In this document: piece after piece, positions 16,995 through 25,194 of the stretch
Numbering within the stretch: the first letter of the stretch is position 1
Layout: each line of letters starts with the position of its first letter
Program-made: the position numbers and the translations under genes
Notes under the pieces: model-generated
Databases searched by the model: none
What the model was told of the DNA's origin: nothing
The model's input: the letters and a program-made list of their open reading frames with translations, nothing else
From: Bin55 sp965205545
GTDB taxonomy: Bacteria > Pseudomonadota > Gammaproteobacteria > Pseudomonadales > Azotimanducaceae
Assembly: GCA_965205545.1 (NCBI GenBank)
Contig: OZ242170.1
Coordinates: 2,666,001-2,730,000 of the forward strand
Length of the DNA stretch: 64,000 bases
Reading direction: 5' to 3'

Positions 16995-18179
16995 TCATTC
17001 GTCCTTTGCACCGTAGGAGTGGGCTAGGGCGACATTCTCGTCAAGAACGATTCCAAGCCCCGGTTCGGTAGGTGGAATGATGTACCCGTCTTCCCACTGT
17101 ATGGGTTGCTCCAATATTTGGGCGTGAAATCCGTCGAATCGTCCGATGCTCTCCTGAATAAGGAAATTCGGACTACAAGTGTCCACTTGAATGTTGGCGG
17201 CGGCCTCAACCGGACCACAGTACAAGTGCGGAGCGATCTGCGCGTAGTACGCTTCCGCCATGCCGGCGATCTTTCGCGCTTCAAGGATGCCACCTACTCG
17301 TCCTAGTGCCATCTGCAGGATTGCTGCGGCTTGCTTCTCCAGAAGCTCCCTAAACTCGAACTTGGTGGACAGTCGTTCGCCAGATGCGACAGGAATGGGG
17401 GTCGACCGGGCAACTCTGGCCATTTCGTCGCGGTTCTCGGGAGGCACCGGTTCCTCGAACCAAAGTGGATCGTATTTCTCGATGCGCTTGGCGAATCGTA
17501 TGGTTCCCGAGGTGGTGGATTGACCATGCGTGCCAATGAGAATATCGGCTTTGTTCCCTACCGCTTCTCTCACGGCCCGAACGACAGCTTCGGCATTTTC
17601 CAGTCTATCCAATGGAGGCTCCCTGGGATCTTCATTTCCCATCACATCTATCAGGGGATCAAATTTGAGAGCTGTGAACCCTTCCTCGACGTGAGCTCTT
17701 GCACTTGCAGCAGCTGATTCGGAATTTGTGTGCGGCGACTTTCTCGACTGATCGTCAGGAGCAGGCCAGAGGTAAGTGTAAGAACGCAGCCGCTCGTGGT
17801 ATTTTCCGCCTAGCAGGTTGTAAATTGGCTGACCGAGCCCTTTGCCAATCAAATCCCAACATGCCATTTCCAATGCACTGAGGATGCCCATGACTGTGTG
17901 GTCGGGATGCTGGTGATGATCGTGAGACTCGTACCCTTCGCCGTAGTAGACATTGCGCCAGAGTCGTTCGATTTGGAAGGGATCGCGTCCAACCACATAG
18001 GTTTCACAAACGTCCTCGATCATACGAGCAACGGTAAGTGGATGAAACGGTACTTTGTAGGCCTCCCCAATTCCCTCGATGGCATCATTGGATACTAGCT
18101 TTACGAATACCCAGAACCTCCCGCCCCGGTGTGGCCGAGGCGTCTGAACAACATACGTCTTGAAATCGACGATTTTCAT
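16995..18179 (-). CDS. Mandelate racemase/muconate lactonizing enzyme family protein
   Basis: Enolase-superfamily protein of 394 residues: N-terminal capping domain, then a TIM barrel. It has a Lys-containing strand (FTALKFDP), FEEPVPPEN and SGERL with acidic metal ligands, and QIAPHLYCGP with the late His. The strand that usually carries the first metal Asp reads ILIGTHGQST, with Gly216 where Asp is expected. Related proteins are sugar-acid dehydratases, so this may be a sugar-acid enzyme or an unusual variant. GAGGAG precedes the ATG. Convergent with the acyl-CoA synthetase. Confidence 0.85.
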   Translation of the reverse strand: MKIVDFKTYVVQTPRPHRGGRFWVFVKLVSNDAIEGIGEAYKVPFHPLTVARMIEDVCETYVVGRDPFQIERLWRNVYYGEGYESHDHHQHPDHTVMGILSALEMACWDLIGKGLGQPIYNLLGGKYHERLRSYTYLWPAPDDQSRKSPHTNSESAAASARAHVEEGFTALKFDPLIDVMGNEDPREPPLDRLENAEAVVRAVREAVGNKADILIGTHGQSTTSGTIRFAKRIEKYDPLWFEEPVPPENRDEMARVARSTPIPVASGERLSTKFEFRELLEKQAAAILQMALGRVGGILEARKIAGMAEAYYAQIAPHLYCGPVEAAANIQVDTCSPNFLIQESIGRFDGFHAQILEQPIQWEDGYIIPPTEPGLGIVLDENVALAHSYGAKDE

Positions 18180-18214
18180 ACTCTACACTCCTCGTATTCG
18201 TCGTGGAAGCTGCG

Positions 18215-18317
18215 CCTACGTAGGAATTATGCTGCCGAATTTAGCTAGTTTCGAGCAGGTATGCAGATTGGTGGCTTCTCGCATTTGACATTAAGGTGAC
18301 CTACGTTCGGAACGTAG
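18215..18317. promoter_or_regulatory. Two palindromes upstream of the enolase-superfamily gene
   Basis: CCTACGTAGG at 18215-18224 is a perfect 10-base palindrome. At 18301-18317, eight-base arms CTACGTTC and GAACGTAG flank a single G. Both contain CTACGT and its complement, about 86 bases apart start to start. They lie upstream of the minus-strand gene that starts at 18179, so they may be paired operator sites; the regulator is unknown. Confidence 0.4.
18226..18254 (-). promoter_or_regulatory. Candidate sigma70 promoter of the enolase-superfamily gene
   Basis: Reading the minus strand, TCGAAA (18254-18249) and CATAAT (18231-18226) are separated by 17 bases, matching the consensus at 4 and 5 of 6 positions. 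It lies 47 bases upstream of the ATG at 18179 and between the two palindromes. This is a sequence match only. Confidence 0.35.
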
Positions 18318-18483
18318 CTGGCGGGAAACCACTACGCAAACAGCCGAACCTGCCGGATTTTGCAGCTACGATTTGCAACTGACGCCGAGATCAGACCCTG
18401 GTTATCGAGCATGTTCCTTGCTAAGACCTACACTCTCCAAGATCGTGCACACTGTGCTAAGGGAGAGATGTGTTCAAGCGGAT

Positions 18484-19812
18484 TTAACGGTCATACTTCA
18501 ATGCCTGTCCACATTGCTCTGACAGGAATCGTCCGTTGGAGTACATGTGGACCCCGTTTACGAAGGTGTCTGTTACGCGAGTCGAGAATGTCAGCCCAGA
18601 AAAAGGCGACCAACCACACTTCGATCTAATTTCTGTGTTATCGATGTCAGTGTCTAGGTTTGGGTTAACGACAGCGATGTCGGCCCAGTAGCCTTCACGG
18701 AGAAATCCACGATCCTTTACATTGAATAGAGTTGCCGGCGCATGCGCAGTCTTTGCAACGGCAGTCTCTATGGAAAGAGTGCCTGACTTTACCAGCTCGA
18801 GCAGGCATGGAAGTGCGAACTCCACAAGTGGAAGTCCAGCCGGGGCATCGAGAAAATCCAAGTCTTTCTCAGCTCGAGTGTGCGGAGCGTGATCCGTGGC
18901 GATTACATCCACTCGGTCGTCAACAAGGGCCTGCCGCAACGCGCGCTGGTCTTCAGGGCGCTTGATCGCCGGATTGCATTTGATGTCGGCACCCTTCCTC
19001 GCATACCAAGAATCGTCGAAGTAGAGATGGTGGATGCAAACTTCTCCCGTGATTCTCTTTGATTCCAAAGGTCCAGGTTGAAAGAGATCCAGCTCAACTT
19101 CAGTTGTCAAATGTAGGACGTGTAGTCTCGAGCCAAAGCGCTTTGCAAGGTCGACTGCCATTGTCGAAGATCGCAAACATGCTTCGGCAGAGCGAATTTC
19201 GGCGTGCAGTTCGGGAGGAGGGTTTGATCCATATAACTTGCGAGCCTCTTCTTCGTTCTCTTGAATTGTCGGGGTGTGCTCGCAATGGGTCGCGATGAGG
19301 AGCGGACACGAAGCGAATATCCCTTCGAGCGTGGCAGGGTCATCCACCAGCATGTTTCCAGTCGACGCCCCCATGAATACCTTGACTCCACATGCCATGA
19401 AGCGATCCACGGACTTGATGTCTTCAAGATTGTCGTTTGTTGCACCCAAGTAGAAGCCATAATTCGCTAGCGAACGGGCTGCCGCGCGGTCGTGCTTTTC
19501 GAGCAGCCGTGTGTTGTTTATGGTTTGGGGGTTGCAGTTGGGCATTTCCATGTAGCTAGTGATACCGCCTGCCAAAGCCGCTCGAGATTCTGTAGCAATC
19601 GTGGCTTTGTACTCCAAACCCGGTTCGCGAAAGTGGACTTGGTCGTCAATCATTCCGGGCAGTATCCAAGCTCCATTGACGTCCAATTCTCGTAGCCCGG
19701 TTGTGGTTCCGCCTACTTGTGAGATTCGTCCATCGGTAATTGCCAAATCACCTTCAATTGATGCTTGTTCATTGATGATGGTGCCGTTCTTCAATACGAG
19801 CGAATGGGTCAC
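18484..19812 (-). CDS. pyrC: Dihydroorotase (class I type)
   Basis: Amidohydrolase of 442 residues that closes carbamoyl-aspartate to dihydroorotate in pyrimidine synthesis. It shows the class I marks: REPGLEYKATI, EMPNCNP, GVKVFMGASTG, THCEHTP, LHVLHLTT and ATDHAPHT. The metal motif is QVH (Gln58, His60) rather than the common HxH. I recall the same QxH in Bacteroidetes-type dihydroorotases, so this is probably that branch, but allantoinase-like roles are possible. Isolated from other pyrimidine genes here. Confidence 0.8.
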   Translation of the reverse strand: MTHSLVLKNGTIINEQASIEGDLAITDGRISQVGGTTTGLRELDVNGAWILPGMIDDQVHFREPGLEYKATIATESRAALAGGITSYMEMPNCNPQTINNTRLLEKHDRAAARSLANYGFYLGATNDNLEDIKSVDRFMACGVKVFMGASTGNMLVDDPATLEGIFASCPLLIATHCEHTPTIQENEEEARKLYGSNPPPELHAEIRSAEACLRSSTMAVDLAKRFGSRLHVLHLTTEVELDLFQPGPLESKRITGEVCIHHLYFDDSWYARKGADIKCNPAIKRPEDQRALRQALVDDRVDVIATDHAPHTRAEKDLDFLDAPAGLPLVEFALPCLLELVKSGTLSIETAVAKTAHAPATLFNVKDRGFLREGYWADIAVVNPNLDTDIDNTEIRSKCGWSPFSGLTFSTRVTDTFVNGVHMYSNGRFLSEQCGQALKYDR

Positions 19813-20102
19813 TCTTCAACTTCCTCTAGCTAAGGTCTGGCGTCGACAGGGCAAGGCAAGCTCTGCCTTCCCTTGCGAATGTTAACGAACCATGGTTGAT
19901 GTTGAGTCTGGGTTCTTAGTTTGCCTAGTAGTCGCGTGTAAATCTATGGGATTGGAACAAGCGGAGATTCTGCCCAAGCCTTGCTTGCATTGACGAGTGC
20001 ACAGAGACTTCATAGGGGTTTGCTAGCATGAAGGCTAATCTTGCCTTGAATAAACTCACAAGTTTGTAGCGACATCAAGTCGCTCTAGACTCAACCTGCT
20101 TC

Positions 20103-21584
20103 GTGCTCCAACATGTGAAGCCCATAGCCGTGCCCAATGCAGTTGCCCTAGAACTTCTTCGACAGGAACTCCCTCAATCGTCGATCCTCATTGATCGGAA
20201 TGAAGTGGAGCCCTTTGAAACAGATGGATTGACAGCGATCCGTGAACAGCCGTGGGTTGTAGTGCTTGCGGAGACGGTGGCACATGTGCGTTCCGTATTG
20301 CGGATTTGTCGGGAGTGCGGGGTGCCTCTGGTTACACGAGGAGCCGGAACTGGATTGTCAGGTGGAGCCCGCCCAAACTCAGACGGAATTCTTCTTGTCT
20401 TGACCAAAATGAACAAGATCTTGGACGTAGATGTTGCGAACTGCACGGCTACGGTAGAACCGGGCGTCACCAATCTGGCGATTTCGGAAGCCGGAAAAGA
20501 ACATGGACTTTACTATGCCCCTGACCCGTCATCCCAAATCGCCTGCAGCATAGGTGGAAACGTTGCAGAAAACGCTGGTGGAGTCCATTGCCTCAAATAC
20601 GGATTGACGCTACACAATGTGATTGGGATGAAAGTGCAAACCATCGAGGGAGACGAGTTGGTTCTTGGGGGAAAATCCTACGACAATGCTAGTTACGACT
20701 ACATGGCGCTGTTCGTCGGTTCCGAAGGCATGCTCGGGGTAGTCACAGAAGTCACTGTGCAACTTTTGCCGATCCCAGCCAACCAACAGGTTTTGTTGGC
20801 GGCATTCAACGAATTGGAGCGTGCTGGCGAGTGCGTGGCGGGGATCATTTCAGCAGGACTCGTTCCCGCGGGATTGGAAATGATGGATAAGCTGGCGATC
20901 CAAGCCGCGGAAGAGTATGCAGGAGTGGGTTATCCCACGGATGCAGAAGCCATACTCCTGTGCGAATTGGATGGGTGCCTCGAGGAAGTGGAACACTACG
21001 CTGTAATGGTTGAGCACTTAATGCGTTCCCATGGTGCCTACGATGTTTCTATAGCGAAGGAACAAGACGATTGCGAACGGCTGTGGCGTGGTCGCAAGGC
21101 AGCGTTTCCAGCGGCAGGGAGACTTGCACCGGACTACTACTGTATGGACGGAACGATTCCACGCTACGAAATTGGCAGAGTACTACGGTCAATAAGCAGG
21201 ATGTCTGACCGATATGGGCTTTCGGTAGCGAATGTCTTTCACGCGGGGGACGGGAACTTGCACCCTTTGATTCTGTTCGACGCCTCCGACAAGGAGCAAA
21301 TGCGAAAGGCCGAGGAATTTGGTGGCGAGATACTTGAGTGTTGCGTACTCGCTGGGGGAACGATAACGGGGGAACACGGTGTGGGAGTGGAGAAAATCGA
21401 CCAGATGTGCTCCCAGTTTTCTAATGTAGAGTTGGACCAGTTCCATCGATTGAGAGAAGCATTCGACCAAGAAAAGCTGATGAACCCGGGAAAAGCCATT
21501 CCCACATTGGCACGATGTTCCGAACTTGGTGGCATGCATGTGCATCGAGGAGCCCTACCTCATCCAGAGTTGGAACGCTTCTAG
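20103..21584 (+). CDS. glcD: Glycolate oxidase subunit GlcD (FAD-linked)
   Basis: FAD-binding catalytic subunit that oxidises glycolate to glyoxylate. The PCMH-type FAD domain shows VTRGAGTGLSGGARP and the catalytic region has VFHAGDGNLHP and TGEHGVGVEK. The length, 493, matches E. coli GlcD (499). The start is one of two GTG codons (20103 or 20115); neither has a strong ribosome-binding site. The stop TAG overlaps the likely GTG start of glcE by one base. Confidence 0.93.
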   Translation: MLQHVKPIAVPNAVALELLRQELPQSSILIDRNEVEPFETDGLTAIREQPWVVVLAETVAHVRSVLRICRECGVPLVTRGAGTGLSGGARPNSDGILLVLTKMNKILDVDVANCTATVEPGVTNLAISEAGKEHGLYYAPDPSSQIACSIGGNVAENAGGVHCLKYGLTLHNVIGMKVQTIEGDELVLGGKSYDNASYDYMALFVGSEGMLGVVTEVTVQLLPIPANQQVLLAAFNELERAGECVAGIISAGLVPAGLEMMDKLAIQAAEEYAGVGYPTDAEAILLCELDGCLEEVEHYAVMVEHLMRSHGAYDVSIAKEQDDCERLWRGRKAAFPAAGRLAPDYYCMDGTIPRYEIGRVLRSISRMSDRYGLSVANVFHAGDGNLHPLILFDASDKEQMRKAEEFGGEILECCVLAGGTITGEHGVGVEKIDQMCSQFSNVELDQFHRLREAFDQEKLMNPGKAIPTLARCSELGGMHVHRGALPHPELERF

Positions 21585-22606
21585 TGTCGAGCGGCGACGA
21601 TTCCGAACAGATTGTTGCAGCCGTTGAAGAGGCCTATCGTGCAGATCGATGCGTTGCAATCATGGGCCATGGGAGCAAACCCAACACAGCTGCGACTGGA
21701 GATGCCTTTGTGTGCACAGCCGACCACTCTGGCATCCTCGAATATCGTCCGAGCGAGCTCGTAGTTACGGTTCGCGCTGGAACACCGCTAAAGGAGCTCA
21801 ACGACGAGCTCGCGAGAAATGGACAGATGCTTGCGCCGGATCCGCCAATATTCAATCAGAGAGGTACCGTCGGGGGCGCTGTAGCTAGTGGACTCTCTGG
21901 TCCAGGCCGACCTTGGTACGGGTCCCTACGCGACTGTGTGTTGGGAGTTGAGGTTGTGAACGGCCTTGCCCAGCGTCTCAATTTTGGCGGGAAAGTGATA
22001 AAAAATGTTGCCGGATTCGATGTGTCTCGTCTCTACACGGGATCTTGGGGAACGTTTGGCGTGATTCTCAGTGCAAGTTTCAAATTGCTCCCAATGCCTG
22101 AAGTGTCATTCACGGTCGAGGAGGAATGCTCCGACATCGATGCGTTTCAAAAGCTTGCTGACCACCGTCGCGAACGAACAACGCTTACAGGCACGTGCCA
22201 CTTTCAGGGACGTTTGTTTCGGCGTTTCGCAGGGGCGGAATCCGCCGTTCGTAGCGAAATAGATGCCCTTGAAGATTGTGAACTCAACGACACGTTCTCT
22301 TGGAGCGATCTTCGTGATCATGAGTTGACTTTCTTTCAAGACGACATGCCTCTTTGGCGGGCAACATTCGAACGAGGTGAGTTCTTTGAGAACTTGGATG
22401 ACCTTTCTACTTTAAGCGAGTGGTACGGCTGTCTGGCATGGATAAAAACGCCGACCGAATCTCCTCCTTCCGTAAGAGGCGCAAACGTTCAAATCTCTGC
22501 TTTTCGCAATGCCGTCGCAACCAAAGGATCTATCACAAAATATGCTTCTCGGCTACGCAAGGCATTTGATCCCAAAGGCATATTCAATCCTCACATTGTT
22601 GTCTAA
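21584..22606 (+). CDS. glcE: Glycolate oxidase subunit GlcE (FAD-binding)
   Basis: Second FAD-binding subunit of glycolate oxidase. LVVTVRAGTPLKELNDEL, LAPDPPIFNQRGTVGGAVA, LSGPGRPWYGSLRDCVLG and GKVIKNVAGFDVSRLYTG are the GlcE hallmarks. An in-frame start exists at 21515, but family alignment favours the GTG at 21584, giving 340 residues and an overlap of one base with glcD. It ends with TAATG, sharing one base with glcF. Confidence 0.9.
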   Translation: MSSGDDSEQIVAAVEEAYRADRCVAIMGHGSKPNTAATGDAFVCTADHSGILEYRPSELVVTVRAGTPLKELNDELARNGQMLAPDPPIFNQRGTVGGAVASGLSGPGRPWYGSLRDCVLGVEVVNGLAQRLNFGGKVIKNVAGFDVSRLYTGSWGTFGVILSASFKLLPMPEVSFTVEEECSDIDAFQKLADHRRERTTLTGTCHFQGRLFRRFAGAESAVRSEIDALEDCELNDTFSWSDLRDHELTFFQDDMPLWRATFERGEFFENLDDLSTLSEWYGCLAWIKTPTESPPSVRGANVQISAFRNAVATKGSITKYASRLRKAFDPKGIFNPHIVV

Positions 22607-23781
22607 TGCAAGTCCAGCTATCCCCAACACTTGCAAAAGACGACGAAGCCAATCGCGCCAAAGACATCATCGGGAAGTGTGTCCATTGCGGGTTTTGCAA
22701 CGCCACGTGTCCAACGTACCGACACTTTGGAGATGAGCTGCAAGGACCTCGAGGCAGGATCTATCTCATAAAGGGATTGTTAGAGCGCGATGAATTCAAC
22801 GAAACGGCTTCCAAATCACTTTCGCTTTGTCTGACATGTCGAGCTTGCGAGACCACGTGCCCTTCTGGAGTCGAATATGGCGATCTTGTGGGGTATGCGC
22901 GCACCACACTTTCGAAACAGGAGGGCAAAACGACCCTTACTGAGCGCTTTCTGCTAAGAGTCCTGCCAAATTTTCGACTGTTTCGATTCCTCTATCGTCT
23001 GGGTCGAATGTTCAAGCTCTTCGTCCCAGCACGATTGCGTGGCTCGTTGTACCGGCGCTTGCCAAAGCACCAATCGTTGAGAAGCGAAGGGGGAAGAGTA
23101 GTCTTGATGCAGGGATGCGTTCAGCGCGCACTGACTCCGGAAGTCGTGAATCACTTGGCGAATCTGCTTACAGATCTCGGCGTCAAGTACCGTGCCTCCT
23201 CAACCGAACAATGCTGTGGCGCATTGCATTTGCATTTGGGTCACAAAGAAAAAGCACAGGCGTTTATGAGGACAAACATTTCCGCCTTGGGTTTGAGTGA
23301 GGGCGATATCGTGCTATCGACGGCAAGTGGGTGCGGGTCGACGCTAAAGGAATATGGCCGCGAATTGAAAACCGAAAAGGCCGCGCAGTTTGCCGAAGCG
23401 GTTCTCGATGTAGCGGAGTTTCTTCAGCGGTTCCAATTTAAAGCGCGCTACGAAAAACGAAAGATCGTTTTTCAAAGCCCCTGTACGTTGCAGCATGGAC
23501 AAAAGATCACAGGAGTGGTCGAGCAAATTCTGCAACAAGCTGGCTACAACGTATGCACTGTGCGAGACGACAATCAATGCTGTGGATCGGCTGGCAGTTT
23601 TGCGATCCTGCAATCGGAAACGTCCAATGCATTGCGAAACAAAAAGCTTGACGCGCTACTGGAAACAAACCCAGAAATCATCGCAACCGCCAACGTTGGT
23701 TGCCAGTTGCACTTGGAATGCGTTAGCGGAACGCCAGTAAAGCATTGGATCGAACTTCTTGAAGTAGCCGACAAAACCTGA
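22606..23781 (+). CDS. glcF: Glycolate oxidase iron-sulfur subunit GlcF
   Basis: Electron-transfer subunit of 391 residues. Two 4Fe-4S motifs, CVHCGFCNATCPTYRHFG and CLTCRACETTCPSGVEYG, are followed by two CCG domains (for example STEQCCGALH, DDNQCCGSAGSF) that coordinate further clusters. With glcD and glcE it makes a complete glycolate dehydrogenase; no glcG, glcB or glcC is next to it. The set lets the cell use phytoplankton-derived glycolate if malate synthase or glyoxylate carboligase exists elsewhere. It is convergent with the DsbA-like gene, 8 bases away. Confidence 0.95.
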   Translation: MQVQLSPTLAKDDEANRAKDIIGKCVHCGFCNATCPTYRHFGDELQGPRGRIYLIKGLLERDEFNETASKSLSLCLTCRACETTCPSGVEYGDLVGYARTTLSKQEGKTTLTERFLLRVLPNFRLFRFLYRLGRMFKLFVPARLRGSLYRRLPKHQSLRSEGGRVVLMQGCVQRALTPEVVNHLANLLTDLGVKYRASSTEQCCGALHLHLGHKEKAQAFMRTNISALGLSEGDIVLSTASGCGSTLKEYGRELKTEKAAQFAEAVLDVAEFLQRFQFKARYEKRKIVFQSPCTLQHGQKITGVVEQILQQAGYNVCTVRDDNQCCGSAGSFAILQSETSNALRNKKLDALLETNPEIIATANVGCQLHLECVSGTPVKHWIELLEVADKT

Positions 23782-23789
23782 GGTTTCGT

Positions 23790-24572
23790 CTATTCGGTGC
23801 TTTCCGAAGACTCAGCCGGCTCCTCATCCTCGCTGTCTGGCGAACGATCATCCGATGCCGGGTCGCCACCTTCGTCAGTTGTCGATTCCGAATCGATTGC
23901 ACCCAATTCACCACTTTGTAGCGCGTCGATTACACCGCGCAAAGTGTTCATCGTTTCCCGAGGCAATGCCTTTGCGGGAATCACATACTTGTTGGCAACG
24001 ACAAGAAACGGGACACCTCGAATTCCCAACTCGCGCGTCAGCTGAGCATTTCGATCAATGATTTCACTAACGCGAGTGCTCGTATACAGTCGTTGAAACA
24101 TCTCCTTTTCGATGCCATGTCCATCCACGAAATCGGCAATGGCAGCGGGAGAATTGAATGTGCTTGGGCGTCGGTTGATCTCACGAAAAATCCTGTCGCT
24201 GTATTCGGAAGCCAATCCACGCTGTTCCAAAGCTACATGAAGATTTGCCAGGATTTTCGTTTGATTATCAAAAGAGACATGGATTTTGCGAAATGAAATG
24301 TCATCGGAGATTCCTCTAGCCCATCTCTCCAGCAAGGGCTCGAGCTTCTCACAGTGGGGACACGAGTAAGAAAAGAACTCAATGACTTCAATCGGTTCCG
24401 TTTGCAGTTCCCGTTCATCCAAAGTCAAGTATGGTTCCGAATCGCCGGACCCTACCAGACCAAGTGCATAGATCACGATGTAGCCTAGGATTACGATCAC
24501 TATGGCGGCAATCGCACCCAGAATGACACGTTGGACCAGTTCAACGTTGGAAATTTGGCGTTTACGAACCAT
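23790..24572 (-). CDS. DsbA-like thiol:disulfide oxidoreductase, membrane-anchored, acidic tail
   Basis: A 260-residue DsbA-family protein. An N-terminal hydrophobic helix (about residues 15-40) anchors or exports it; the thioredoxin domain has the active site FSYSCPHCEKLEP and cis-Pro segment GIRGVPFLVV. The last about 40 residues are almost entirely Asp, Glu, Ser, Thr and Gly, an unusual acidic low-complexity tail. It likely introduces disulfides into exported proteins. Upstream AAGGAGG at about 14 bases from the ATG supports the start. Confidence 0.85.
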   Translation of the reverse strand: MVRKRQISNVELVQRVILGAIAAIVIVILGYIVIYALGLVGSGDSEPYLTLDERELQTEPIEVIEFFSYSCPHCEKLEPLLERWARGISDDISFRKIHVSFDNQTKILANLHVALEQRGLASEYSDRIFREINRRPSTFNSPAAIADFVDGHGIEKEMFQRLYTSTRVSEIIDRNAQLTRELGIRGVPFLVVANKYVIPAKALPRETMNTLRGVIDALQSGELGAIDSESTTDEGGDPASDDRSPDSEDEEPAESSESTE

Positions 24573-24750
24573 TCTGTGTATTTGCCTCCTTGAAAACCTG
24601 TTTGCCAGATTTAGTCTAGATCTATTGAACGAGTCACTTCATGTGTATGCCAAAAGAGAGTACCAAACCGAGGCAGATGGCAGTAGCACCAACGGATACT
24701 ATTTCCGATGTCAACCGAATCCGTTCGATTCTTTCCGCTACCGAATGGGT

Positions 24751-25161
24751 TTAGTGGTCAAAGTGGGACTGTAGTCTCGCCGTGGCCTCAATTTCGACTT
24801 GAGCTTCATCTTCGATCAATGCTTGCACCACTACCACCGACATTGCGGGGAAATGCTTGCCAAAGATTTCCCTATAGACTTTGCCAACTTGGCGCAAATT
24901 GGAGAGATACGAACGCTTGTCCGTTATGTACCATGTGAGTCGCACAACATCCGATGCGACGCCTCCAGACGCTTCCACCACGGCTACTACGTTTTCTAGT
25001 GCCTGTCTCACCTGCGTTGCAAAGTCCTGAGTCTCGAACTGCTGAGATTGGTTCCAGCCTATCTGCCCGGCGACAAACAACAATCCATCCTTGGTAAGAA
25101 CGCCATTTGAGTAGCCTTTAGGCTGGTCCCAACCGTCGGGATCAATGACTTTGTTGTCCAT
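24751..25161 (-). CDS. RidA/YjgF-family imine deaminase
   Basis: A 136-residue RidA-fold protein, with LLFVAGQIGW near the N-terminus and VVVVQALIEDEAQVEIEATA near the C-terminus. RidA proteins hydrolyse enamine/imine intermediates; related proteins act as 2-aminomuconate deaminase in aromatic pathways. It lies 33 bases downstream of kynU in the same direction, so it is probably in the tryptophan operon. A specific role as imine hydrolase after 2-aminobenzoyl-CoA ring reduction is inference. Confidence 0.85.
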   Translation of the reverse strand: MDNKVIDPDGWDQPKGYSNGVLTKDGLLFVAGQIGWNQSQQFETQDFATQVRQALENVVAVVEASGGVASDVVRLTWYITDKRSYLSNLRQVGKVYREIFGKHFPAMSVVVVQALIEDEAQVEIEATARLQSHFDH

Positions 25162-25194
25162 GTTCCATATTGCTGTAAATGTGAATAGTCGTGC

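Larger units (their letters stand above)
18180..18483. other. Intergenic region upstream of the enolase-superfamily gene
   Basis: No gene seen. It separates two minus-strand genes and contains the two CTACGT palindromes and a candidate promoter for the downstream gene. Confidence 0.5.
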
